Shown piece by piece: positions 26,601 to 39,579 of a stretch of DNA of 64,000 nt. Both the position numbers and the translations under genes were made by a program. This DNA comes from Ectobius pallidus (taxonomy: Eukaryota > Arthropoda > Insecta > Blattodea > Ectobiidae). The DNA lies in assembly GCA_964059195.1 (NCBI GenBank), contig CAXKWD010000005.1:139277686-139341685 (forward strand), written 5' to 3'. The notes below the pieces were generated by a model that did no database searches, was not told the origin of the DNA, and was given only the letters and a program-made list of their open reading frames with translations. The first letter of the stretch is position 1. Every line of letters begins with the position of its first letter.

Positions 26601-29600
26601 ATAAACATTGTTCCTTGTTTGCGGGACATATTTCCACACTTGTACCCATGATTACAGCTTTCTGAAAACAATATAATGAAATACTGAAACTAGAATTACT
26701 GTCTGCAGATGATCCATCGTTGTTTGCCAGCTGCTCCGACAGATGGCGTTCAGCAGTCCCTTCATAGCCAGGGGCTAGTAACGTCACAACTAGAGTGACG
26801 TGTTGATGACGTTGAACGTACAAACCCAATGTAAACCTCGGCAGTTACACTCCGTTTATTGGTAATACGGCTTATGTAGAACTTGCACGGTGAACAACCA
26901 AACAACCGTTCAACGCAGATATAAGCAGCTTTTATTAGTAAGGCTGTAAAACTTTTAACGTTACTATTATAACCAAATACTCACTGAATTAGAATACGTT
27001 TCAAAGCTTCCTTGCTTTCATCTTCAGCTGAGGTCCACTCAGCAAGAAAATCAAAATAATTTTTTTCAATGTTAAGCTTTCAGTATGTGCTAAAGAAATA
27101 AGATTCAGATTTATTCACTGTCTACGAAGAGAACAATTCTTTCTTTTTAAATCCATTTGAGTAAATTAACAGGGAATCATTGTGAAGTGACATACATTAA
27201 ACTTTCAAACATCCAAGTTTTTTATTATTAGAATATTTTTCAAGGTGATGCCACTGTTTAGGCAATACCCTCAGTTTGTCTTTTCACCAGCTCACTTTGT
27301 CACTGTCTTAACAGTTTCTTATAAATGCTATACAATTTGAGCAATTGCTCAATCACACAGTGATCTTTTTAGATAATTTCAGTAAATTTTTTTATGCTAG
27401 ATTCAGTTTTTATATGTGAGGGTTCCCTGATCCTTGATTTACATAGTATCTTCCTTCTCCAGATTTCTTGAACTATGAGAAAACTTGAGTAAACATAGAC
27501 AGAGTTCATCATAAACTTCCCTCGACATACAATTCCATAGTGGATTTTTAAAGTTTATTGAGGGAATTCCTTGCTCCATTCCATCATTTAACATGATTTC
27601 ATCTGAACTTAGGTAGACAGTCTGCCTCTAACCAAGAATACTGCTGAACTGAAGGTCACACATGATTGAAACCTATACAGTGAATGGATGGGAGAAGATA
27701 CCGTATTGGCCCGAATATAAGACGACCCTGAATTTTTGAAGGGTAGTTACGAAGGGTAGTTTGCTTCACATAAAACAGAATTTTGAAGTTCATGTCGTAA
27801 CTTCTTCTCTCGCCTTTATTTACGCATTGAGACAATGAAGATGCTTTCTTTTCCACATCGTCTGCCATGACTGGTGGTCAAACAAAAGATTTACGCGTAA
27901 GTTAGATAATAGAGACGAGCAGGCAAGTAACAGTGCAGTCAGGATCAGAAGGTCCTGGTGAAGTACAAACAGAAGCACAAAGTTCAGTAATTTCCACGCG
28001 GCTTTGACCTTGGGTCAGACGCACGTCACTTGCTTGGGGGTGCCCGTTGCCCACGTGCACAGCTGCATTCAGGAATGGAGAGTTGTTTTGTCTTAGGCTG
28101 CGCGTATAAGACGAGTATAGTTTTTAAAAGCACATTTTCAGGGAAAAAAACATAGTCTTATATTCGGGCCAATACGGTAGGTCAAAGGACTTCCTCCTTA
28201 CTACTGACAAGTTTTTAGAAAGGTCATGGTAAAATCAGTACAGTTATTTTGTAACCACACCTCTTATAACTGCATTTCATGTTTATGTGATTCACTGTGC
28301 TCCTAGTTTAGGCTTAGCCAGACCTCCTGGGTTTATCAGAGCAGTCCTGGTTTTCGCACAAATGTCCCATTATCTCCAGAATAATCTTCGGGACATCTCC
28401 TTGCCTCAGGGTTTTAATAGCAATGCAAAATGCAATGAAAATGTTACTCAGTTATTCAATATTGTACAGTAATGTAAGATTTGAAGAAGGGTAGAGATGT
28501 ATGTGTTTTTTTCCCGTGGCACTACATCCCTGGAGGGACTTGGCCTACCACCCGACTGCTGCAGGATTGGGAGGCATGTGGTCAGCATGCCAACACCCAC
28601 GGCCGTTAATGGTGGTTTTCATGACCGGAGCCGCTACTTCTCTATCATGTAGCTCCTCAATTTGAATCACGAGGCTGAGTGCACCCCTGCCAGACCTCCC
28701 TACCTCAGAAAAATCTGAGGAGGAACCGGGGATTGAACCCGGGCCGACGGATCTGTAGTCAGCGATGCTAGCCACAAGACCATGCCGGCGGTCGTATGTA
28801 TTTTTACAACACTCAAAGCTGGTTTGCCTAATGGGAATGCAATGAGAGTGAAATTAATGAAATATTACAATAACAACAAAATCTTTTCAGTTCAGTTTTT
28901 CAGTCTGTCAAAATTCATGGTAGTTTTGATAAAGTGAAATTGATTATTATAGGAAAAACTGTTCTTAATCAATTCACCGAACTTTTCCCAAATTAGTGCT
29001 TCTGCTTATACTGTGCTGTTACTTGCTTGGTATCTCTACGCATAAAGCTTTGTTTCACCACCAGTCGTAGTGGACCATGTGGATAAAAAAATCTTCTTTT
29101 TCTCATTTTCCTTTCAATACAGCTTTGCTACTGTTATACTATACTGTGATGCTACTACAAAGCATCATGCTATGGTACAAAATGTCAAAATTCAGATGAG
29201 AGGAATTTAGTATTCAAATAATACCTGTTTTTCGTTCGAGATTTTTTGAAAATATGCGGGTAGTATTCGAGTATATACGGTATATTGATTCTGTCAAAAA
29301 TATAAAGATTTCAAATAGACTTCATCATTTCTTACTCTTTGTGCAACATAGGTCTTTTCAGTTACCAATTTTTCTTTCCAATATCGAAAAAGAATTTGTG
29401 TTCGTGGCATGAGTTTCCAACTGCTTTACTAAAATTACGTTCCATATAATCATATTGAGGTGAGCCAGTGCATGTAAATATTGAAGGTAAATGTCCCGAT
29501 TTTTTTCAGGAAAATATGGCTAGCCTATCCTAAATAGTTCACACTCTATGTTCTAGGATGAAGCTACTCTTAAAGCTAAGACAGCAGAACTGCAGAAGTT

Positions 29601-32600
29601 CGAAGGTTTATTCACAAAACTTAGAGACACTGAAGCAGCTGATAAAGAAGCTTTGGAAGCTGCTAAAAGAAAATTTCAAGCGATCAGTGCTGGTCTCATG
29701 ACAAGTGATGACGGAGACAATGCCACACTTCAGGATCAACTTATGGGTTAGTTGAATGGCCCTCTTTATTTGTGTAAACTTTGTTTAATGTTTATGCAAG
29801 TTTATTTACAAATATTTTACATTTATACAGATTCTTTGTACTTTGTACTTTTCTACTTCTAGGTAGCCTATATAATAATTACTGTGAAATTAATGACAAG
29901 CAATTGCACATTTACATAGTATTTTGTTTGAATGCTTTAAAATACTATTTTATTTCCCGTTAACTTGTTTGGTGATTTTTAAATTTTTTCATTATTGTGC
30001 ATTCAAACTATATTATTCCAAAAATGTTTCAAGATTAAAATGAAGTAATTGAAAGAAATATTCAATAATCTTGTACATGTTATCAAAATAGATGATGCTT
30101 TGTTTGTAGACTAACAAAGTTTTTTTATTATTTATAGCTGTTAAAAGAGAAATTGCTGAGGCACAAACAGAAACGAAACAGTCCCAAATGCAGTTGCAAC
30201 ATTGCCAGAGTGAGTTAAAGGATAAGCAACAGGAAATGAAACAAACTGCTTCAGAGTATCAGAAAGATAAAAAGAATTTAGATGATATGGAAAGAGAACG
30301 GGACAAACTACAGGTAACTCAGTTGTGATAGTGATAGTCTGTTTTATATTTTTCGTCCAAAGAAGAGTATTGCATTCTGTACAGTGGTGACTTATTACAG
30401 CACTGGGTATACTTAATTGTTCAGTTCTGAAAAGCCTTCTCACACAAGGCTTGCAGTGGCATTCTCATTTACAGTAGAGTCTCGATAGTTCGATATTCCT
30501 ATAAATCCAAGCTAAAAATTTTAAATTAATTATTAAATAAATAAATCATCAGTTTTCAGTGCATGTGTCTTATATGAGGCTAGGCAAAGCAGTATCAAGT
30601 GAGAGACAAAAGAGTAGATATATAATCGTTAAAATGTTAAGGATTTTTATACATGTGTCATGGATGTCATTCATGGAAACCAGTTCCTCTGATTAAGTTT
30701 TCCCCATTGATTTCAAACTTAAAGCCCAATGATGATTTTAGTTGATTGCTGCCTTTGTTATCAATGTATAAATTCAGCTCTGAAAGAGTTAAAAACTTAT
30801 CTGTAATTTTAATAAATAAAAATTATTGGGCATTAAGTAGAAATCTTGCACAATATCAGCTTTTTTATCTTGAGTTTTGATTCAAGAATGGTGTGTTATT
30901 ACTTTCTTTTTTGTTACTTAATAGAACGAGCTGAATAGAATAAATTATGAAGATGGCCAGATTGAGCAGTTACAAGCTGAGAGAAGACATCTTGTTTCTG
31001 AAATAAGAAACCTGAAAGAAAAAGTTGATAGATTTGAAGATAGGTAAGCCATGAGAGAGGGAGTATTATAACCTAGGTATTACCACTTGGTAAGATTTTA
31101 TAATCTTAAAAATGAAGTAACGACAGTGACTTTTGTTTTGTTTAGTCATCAACATCTAACTTTCAAATACCGGGACCCTGAAGCAAACTTCAACCGTTCT
31201 TCTGTGAAAGGTTTGGTTTGCAAATTATTCAAGTTGAAGGATTCATCTGCAGCAACTGCATTAGAAATTGCCGGTGGTGGACGGGTAAGTCAAATTTGTA
31301 GTCATCTGTAGAGTGAAAGAATGTAATGAACTTAGGATGTTCCATGTTTGGTCAATTTGTAGATATTACCTCCATCTGGTGCCTAAGGAAGTCCCTAAAC
31401 ACTTTGTAAATGTCTCTTACCTGGTAAAAAATTCATATAGCAGTAAAGTCTGATTTTACAGACCTCATAACTCCAACATTATTTGTGTGTTGGAACGTTT
31501 TTATTCTCTCTTTTAAATTTCAGTATTTTGGAGTTGTGAGGTTTGCTAATTAAGTGATGCTATGCAAATGTACGACGTATAAGATGTATCTAAAAGCAAC
31601 ATTCGATCACTGTTATGATTGAAATAAAAGTGAGGAAGAATATATGACATGTCATAAACATCCGGCTCTCAAATAATTACCACGAAACAACAATACAGAT
31701 GCTTGCTCCTACTGTTCATTTTTAAAATCACATACAGGGTGGGCATAGAATATCATTCCATTAGTTATTTTTTTAAATGGTTATGTTGTAAAATTTTGTT
31801 CATTTTAAAGTGATGAAAGTTAATATTAACTTCGTTAAACTTTTTTACTAACACATACCTACTTCTTGAGTAATGTGAATTACCTTGTTTCAGTTCACAT
31901 TTCCCAAACCGTTTTAGTGAGGGTCAGTAAAAATGTTGAACTAAGTTATTATTGTAGAATCAATGTTTCAGTTGTGTAAGTGAATGATGAAGTTTGTGGA
32001 AAATTGCATAAGTGGCAGCACAAGTCCGAATTTGCCATAGCAAAATACAAACACATCAGTTTATGTGGGCAGTTGACTGTTGATCAAATTGTAAAAATTG
32101 CATTTTTTTTCCCCTTCCCATGGAAAGAAAGAGTGTACATATATTTTCGAGCTCACTTTGGTACAAGGTTTCTAATTTTTAATTTTCATGGAGCATGTTT
32201 TTGTATATTTTCAATTGCAGCTTTAATGTCTAGATTTTTGTAACCTTCCTAATAGAAATGCTTAATATAGGGTGTCCCAATAAGAACGCCGGATTTAATA
32301 ATGCACAAAATACATTTCGTTTTCAAGAAATGACATATATTTATACATGAATACAAAGGGCACATGTTCCGATTTATGTAAGAAAAATGTTATCTGGCAT
32401 ATGTCCACCACGTCCTGCTCTGCAGCTAGTGACTCTGTCCATGCAATTTGTGATAATTCATGCACAGCCTTGCACCTGGATTTGGGCGATGACACGTCAA
32501 ATTTCCTGCTTCAGGTCTTGCATGGTTCGGGGGCTGTGTTCATAAACCTGCGATTTAAGAAACCCCCAAAGAAAGAAGCCTACGATCAGTTTATTCCTTA

Positions 32601-35600
32601 GGCTCATTATTCCGGCCTAAGAGTGCACGAAGCCTTCGAACAGTTTGAGCATAACACTCACCATTCTTGTAATGAGTTTTGACAATTAAAACTCATTGTT
32701 CAGCAGTGTAGCGCTCCATATCAAGTAATTGCAACAAATACAGGAAACAGAAAAGCTAACTATAGTGTTGCCAATCCCACAACATAAAAATGGCGGCCAA
32801 TTCAAATCCGGCGTTCTTATTGGGACACCCTATATATTTTATGGTTAAATAATTATGCCCAAGTGAACCATCCTCCGGTTTTCTCAGCTGTTTCAGCCAG
32901 TGTTTGAAGAAAATGTGTTAAGTGCAATAAAATAAAATGGTCTAATAGTAAAGATGTTTATGGCATGACAAGTTTTATTTTAAAGACTGTGATCAGTGAA
33001 ATAGTGTTACCTCGTACAATGTGCATAGATACCTGTCTAAGAGAAGGGTTTTTCCCAGATCTCAAAAAGTGTCAAGAGTAGTGCCTATATTCAAGAAAAA
33101 TTATAAATCAAAGGTCAGTAATTACCGCCCTGCATCTCTAGTACCAACTATAGGCAAAATCATTGAGCAGATATACAACTATTTAAGTAGGAATAAAACT
33201 TCAATCTTCCAATTTGGCTTTCTCAAAAACAGATCCACAACTGATGCAGGAGATTTTTTTATTTAAAAAATTTTGCAAGCTTTTGGAGGTTGAAAATTTG
33301 CTCAGATCACTGCTTATGGTTTGAGCAAAGCTTTCAATTGTATTGACCACAATATTCTTTTAGAAAAACTAAATTATTATGGTGTCAGTGGTCACCATTT
33401 AAATTCATAAAAACTCGAAACTGAGTAGGGTCCAACGAAAGTATGACTTTACCAGGGTAGACTAACCAACTTTGCTGCCATATTCTGAATACCAAGGTTG
33501 ATGCACTCTGGCATTAATGTTAGTCAAAAGATAACATTGTTTATTATTTTCAGTTATTTAACGTAATAGTTGATACTGAAGTGACAGCCAAGAAGATTCT
33601 AAACAAAGGACAACTTCAGCGCAGAACTACAATTATTCCTCTGAACAAAATTATAGGCAACAGTCTGGATCAAGCAACAGTGAAATTAGCAGAATCACTG
33701 GTGAGTAGTAGTATATACACAATTATCTACTGTTTCTCCTGCTTTCTACAACACTCATCTGCACCAGATTCCAGTGAATAGGCCTACATTGTTTTATTAA
33801 TCTTTGTCACACACATATAAAAACCAAACTTTAGATCTCATGAACATCCAATACCACCTATTAACAAGACAGTATTCAATTGTGAAATTAATTGCCATAG
33901 CAACTGGGAAAAGATAGCATTGAATGATTTGGACGACACTCACTATGTGGGGGTTTTGTGGGCTAGGGAACTAATTGTGAAATGCACATCGAAACCAGGA
34001 TTTTAGCTTTTTAATTACTAATCATTATAATAGAATTATTTATCCATAATTTGGGTAAAGTTCATGAATCTGTGGTTCGTTTTTATCGTTTCATTCGAAA
34101 CTGTATGTCCATATGACAACATAAGATTCATTTTGTACATTTAATTATTATGTAAAACACTATAATTAAGAATAAAATTATGTAATTCATGCAGTTTGTG
34201 TAAAAACAATGTGTTAATAAATATATTGTTATAAGTATTTTTCTATTAAATAAAACTTCTAGCACTTGAGTAAATAATCACGGGTGAAGCCATGGGCACA
34301 TGCTTGTTTCTTGATAAAATTAATAGGTGTCAAGATAAAAATGAAACAAATATGAAAATATGACTTACCGTAAATGCAGAATGTCAGAACATACATTAAT
34401 TAAAACTAGCAATTTGTGCAAGCTAAAATTTAGCTAGATTCATAATGTTGATATGATTATTTTGAATCAAAAGAACAATCCAAACATTGGATGAACACAA
34501 ATTTCCCGAACAAACTCAAGATCTGGCTTCCACATCAAAGAAGAATTTCAAAACACTTCAAAATGCCGTGAAGACCTTTCTAAATGCTGGCAGCAAGCTT
34601 CTATGAAGAGGGTATTTGAAAGTTGCACCACGCTTCGACAAATGTCTCAATCGGAGCGCGACTACGTAGAGAAGTAACTAGAAGAAGTACCTAAATGTTC
34701 CAAATAAAACAGTTTTGATTTTCGCTGTGGTTTTCATTTTATGCCCCATCGGACCTTGAAAAAAAAAATTGCCCTTGTGGTTTCTTTTGTAAATATAAAA
34801 ACCTCAATAATTCAAATCTTATCCCAGAATCTACCTGAATATGACTCTAAACCCATAGTCAACATTGCTAACCAGTGGACCACCAGGTACTCACAGGTAT
34901 CCATCAAGTACATCGAATTATGCCAAAACCAACCTTTAAATTTCTTACAGATTAGGCCATCCAAAAATATAGTAGCAAAAGTCACTATCCGGTTGAACTA
35001 CAGGACCCTTAAATCGATGCTTGATATTTGAAAGTAATCGAGTTGGGTATTCCTTGTTCTTTGCATGCCTGGCCATCAGTCATCGAACACTGTTTCCATT
35101 TGCTCTTTGCAATATGAACAACTGTGACCGTGTCAAAATTCTGGAGGTTATTTCTATGTTTCTATGTTGTTATCCCAGGGGAGAACGAGTTAGGCCTTAT
35201 TGGGAAATTCGTGAAACCACAACAGCGTCACCAAATGGTACAAGACGGAAGTATGGCAGTTGGACGTAGCTGACGATGATAGGGAGGTCCTATCGAAAAC
35301 CGATTACTAGTAACTAATGAATATTAATGAAGTAGTAGGTGTTTGGCAAGATAGTATGTTTTAATATTGTTCCACTCCATTGTGATTTCCCATTCCAAGT
35401 GAATTTACTTAATGATCTAAGATAACACTTTTGTTTTAAGTCAATGAAAACTAAGGACTTTTCACTTGTATTTGAAGTAACTTGGGCTGTGTATTCGTTG
35501 TTTCAGGTTGGTAGAGAAAACGTAAAACCTGCCCTGTCTCTTATTGAGTATGATGCTGAAATACATCCTGCAGTAAGATGGATCTTTGGTCAGGTGTTTA

Positions 35601-38600
35601 TTTGCAAAGATATGGAAACAGCTAAGAGGGTCACATTCCATGAACGCATCCTAAAGAGATCTGTTACTCTGGATGGAGATGTGTTTGATCCTTCAGGAAC
35701 ACTGTCTGGAGGTTTGTTTCCTTGTATCATGATATGACAGAGCAAAGTTTATTTACATTCTTCACCATTATCCAGAGTCCACTTGCTCGAATTATCCAAT
35801 CCATTCAATCCATTATTTCTCACAAGTGTATAATGTAAAAATCCTTTCTTAAAATCAGAGTAATTACTATAATAACTCATTAATAGCCTGTTCAATAGAG
35901 ATTGTTATTACAGTCTGCATAACAATTCCTAACCAACACATTGTAGATTTCATAGTTCTGAAAAATAAAATTTTTAGATTTAAATGAATGTGTTGCGTTT
36001 CCATGAGCTTATATTTTAAATCTCCCTTTTTTTTTTGTATTTGTTTTCAGGTGCTCGAACGAAAGGAACGGCACTTCTCAAACAATTGGAAGAAATTGTT
36101 TCAGCACAAGAACAGCTTACCATCAGAGAACAGAGGGTTGCTCAAATTGATAATGAGATCAGAAATTTAACAAAAGTTGCAGAAAAGTAAGGTTCCATTG
36201 AGGTTTAGAAGACTCAATTCAATTTTAATTTTTAAAAATAATCTTCAGTTATCAGTTTTTTTTTTACCTGTGTCATAGATATTTTACATAGGGGAAGTAT
36301 TGCATTCGACCCTGAATTTCGATGTCAAATTTTCAGCATTTTAAATACATAGATCTCAAATGCCTTGAATCGAAAAATTCAATTCTTAGGAACAAATTTG
36401 TGTGTTAATCTATAAACTGCATAACTCAAGAACGAAAATTTATATAAAAACAAAATTTTATTTTGGGTTATATTCTTCAAATGTGACACAGAGATTTGTA
36501 ATGACTTTCCCTTATCTTAACAAGAAAAAATTACATTTTTTGCCATTTCCTTCGAAACAGTGCTAATGATTTTATTTAGCTTCCATGTTTCTGCAAGGTG
36601 TGATCACAATGACCAATAATAATTATTATTTCAAAAAGCAGAAAATTTGCACTTATTACCAAGAATTTAATGTAAAAGTGAGAATAATCAAACATCATTA
36701 TAAATTAATTTTGTTCAGTGGTTCAACTTAAGCCAATTTTTTACAGTAATATAGTAATATAATTAACCATTTTAACGTTAACAAAAACATGTATTATTAC
36801 CAGATAGACTTTATTCTTGCAAACCAAAGCCACCAAATGTTGTGAAATGTTTTTATTCTATGAAACCTACTGTAAAATGTGAGCAAAATCTACTTTGAAA
36901 TGTGAAATGTGAGCGAAATGCACCAGATTTTGTCAAGTTTATATTGTTTAATTGTTTATTTGTGACCTAAAGTGCATGGAAACTACTGAGCAGTCATTAA
37001 GTTGTATGCACGTTTAGAAATGAGTCGGTTATCATTGTTTTTAATTATCGATGTTCTGTTCTAGTTGTGGTGTTAGCTTTTGGAGGCAATACAACCCCAA
37101 GGTTAGTAGACGTTCATAGGTTGGTAACACCAGTATCCAAAGAGCTCATGTCACACATAGGTCAGATTTCACTTCTGAAGTGTCTCCCTAAAGATTCATT
37201 TCTGAAAGGATACTAGCACTCCAGCATCAGGCAAAGACAGTTGATGTGAAACAAGACGTGATACCTAAATTACTGAAAGGCTGATGGAGGAATATTCTGA
37301 TTTTTCAACCCACTGCTTGAAGGCAGTATGGTTTCAAACTATAAATTTAGTGAGAGGAGCTTTTCAGCATATGCAGACTTATTGTCAGACATGCAAACAA
37401 TTTTTTTGCCCAGAAAATGTAGAAACAGTGTTCTGTTTGTACTTTGGTGATACTTCCAGCTAAATTTTCTTATATTAGCCAATCATTTCTGTTTTTCTGG
37501 CATGTAAGATAATTGTTCATTTCGGTGTCATCTGTTCTTTTTCTGGTACATAAGATAATCATAATTATGATTATTTCAATAGAAAAGAAATACTAATTCC
37601 ACTTAAGTTATCATTCCTTGATATTTTTATTTCACCGCTCTAATTATTTTATTTTACGCTTTGGGCATTTTATTCCACCACTTTTGTCCTTTTTATTCCA
37701 CCACATATCCTGGTCTCTACTAATAGGGTTAATAAAATGAAGTACCGTTAAGATTTTATTTAAAGTGAAAAAATGGCTAAAAATGCTTGCTCGTCAAAAT
37801 GACTGGTGCTGGTCCTACTAGGTACTGGTAGTTCAAATGTCCTGGTCCTCCAGGTGTTAATGGTTCTACAATCCCAGTCACCTATGTTTTTGCAATTTAT
37901 TAATCGAACATGACAATGATTGTAGGTACAGACAGCTAAAGCAGAAATTGGAGCTTATGACACATGAGGTTGAATTAGTCAGAAGAAGACTTCAACAGAC
38001 AACTCATCATCAGCACCAGGAAGAAGTAGAAGCTCTGAAAGCTAAGATTGGTGAGTAAAGACTCATTCACAGCAAAAATGCCAGTGAGTAAATACTTCTT
38101 GATGAATACCTGCTGAATGTTGTAGCTATGATTTAGTGTATTTTATGATGATGATTACCCTCTCTGGCTCGCTCAGAACTCAAGTGCAGACCTGCCAATA
38201 TGTTTTGCTCCATGGAAGTGCACTGCATTGCCAAATACTCTTAATGATAATCAGTGTCATGTATAGGTGCCACTGGTGGTTTTTTATTATTATTTATTTA
38301 TATATATACAGAAAACTATAACTTAACTGCATGGCTCATACACAAGTGAATACGATATATGAGATTAACTTACTATTAACAATGGCAGCAAATGTTAGCG
38401 TCCAGACAAAGAGTGATTTGGAGGGATTTATTTTATGCTATCAAACAAATAAAAAGTATATGCTTCTGTATAGTGATTTTCATTTAGTGGCTAAATTGTT
38501 TATGATCTGTGTTTCTAATCAAACATTCATTACAAACCAATTTCATTAAGAACAGCTTACTGTGAAAACTGTTCAGCTTAATATGCTTCACTTCTACACT

Positions 38601-39545
38601 GATGGATAGGGACATGCATGATTCGCAATTGTGATACACAATTTTGAATTTTAACGTTTTTCCATTAAAAATGCACATTTTAACATTTTTCCATGGAAAA
38701 TGCGAATTTTTACGTTCTTAAAATTAAAATTGCGATTTTTACATTTTGATGCATTCCTAAGTATACAGTCAATTCACGATTATCCGTGAGTGTCTTATCC
38801 ATTCACGAAAATTTGAATTTCCACGCACTTATTTTGGATTTCCTGGACTTCATTTCAAATTTCTCGCACTTTATTTTTAATCTCCTGCGCTTTATTTTGT
38901 CAGTTCTCCTTTCATGCACCTAATTTTGTCTTAATGCACAATATGGAGAGAAAAAATGCGGGAAATTAAAAATCTCGCATCCAGTTAACGCCAACATTTG
39001 GATTGTCCCTTTTTTCAATTATTCAGGCATGTCATGGTCTCAATTAACACTGATAATGAGGAGTTCACTGTAGTTTTAAATAATCCTCCTAAAACAGACA
39101 TGAGAACATACTTCAAAGAAAGAAATTCGCCTACAATGGTTATTTTTTCATTTGAAAGTTAAATAACCTAAGGCAGCGTTTCTCAACCTTTTTGAACCCA
39201 AGGACCTCTAAAATGTCTAAAAAATTTTACAGACCCCTAATTTTATATTCCATTTTTAATAGAAGGCCTATATTCTTAATATTTGGGGTATTAATTACAG
39301 GTCATTATAACGAAATGGGTGAAACAATTTTACTTCTTTACTTTTCACTTGCTTTATGATTGTTTTTATTATGTCTGCGGACCATCTGCACCATCTTCGC
39401 GGACCACCAGTGGTCCGCAGACCATAGGTTGAGTAACGCTGATCTAAGGTATTAAAATATGTGCTTGAATGCTTGATTTCTAGCATTTTACTTCCGAATT
39501 TTGTGCATGTAGCCTAACATATCGATATTGTGCCCAGGTTTGCAC

Positions 39546-39579
<34 letters not shown>

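Noticed and set aside
31720..31800. possible mariner tip (acagggtgggcata)
   Set aside because: No inverted partner or TA-flanked boundary was found nearby.
34741..35269. two overlapping 80-100 codon frames in SMC2 intron 9
   Set aside because: No recognisable motif, no splice structure and no repeat context; expected by chance in 64 kb.
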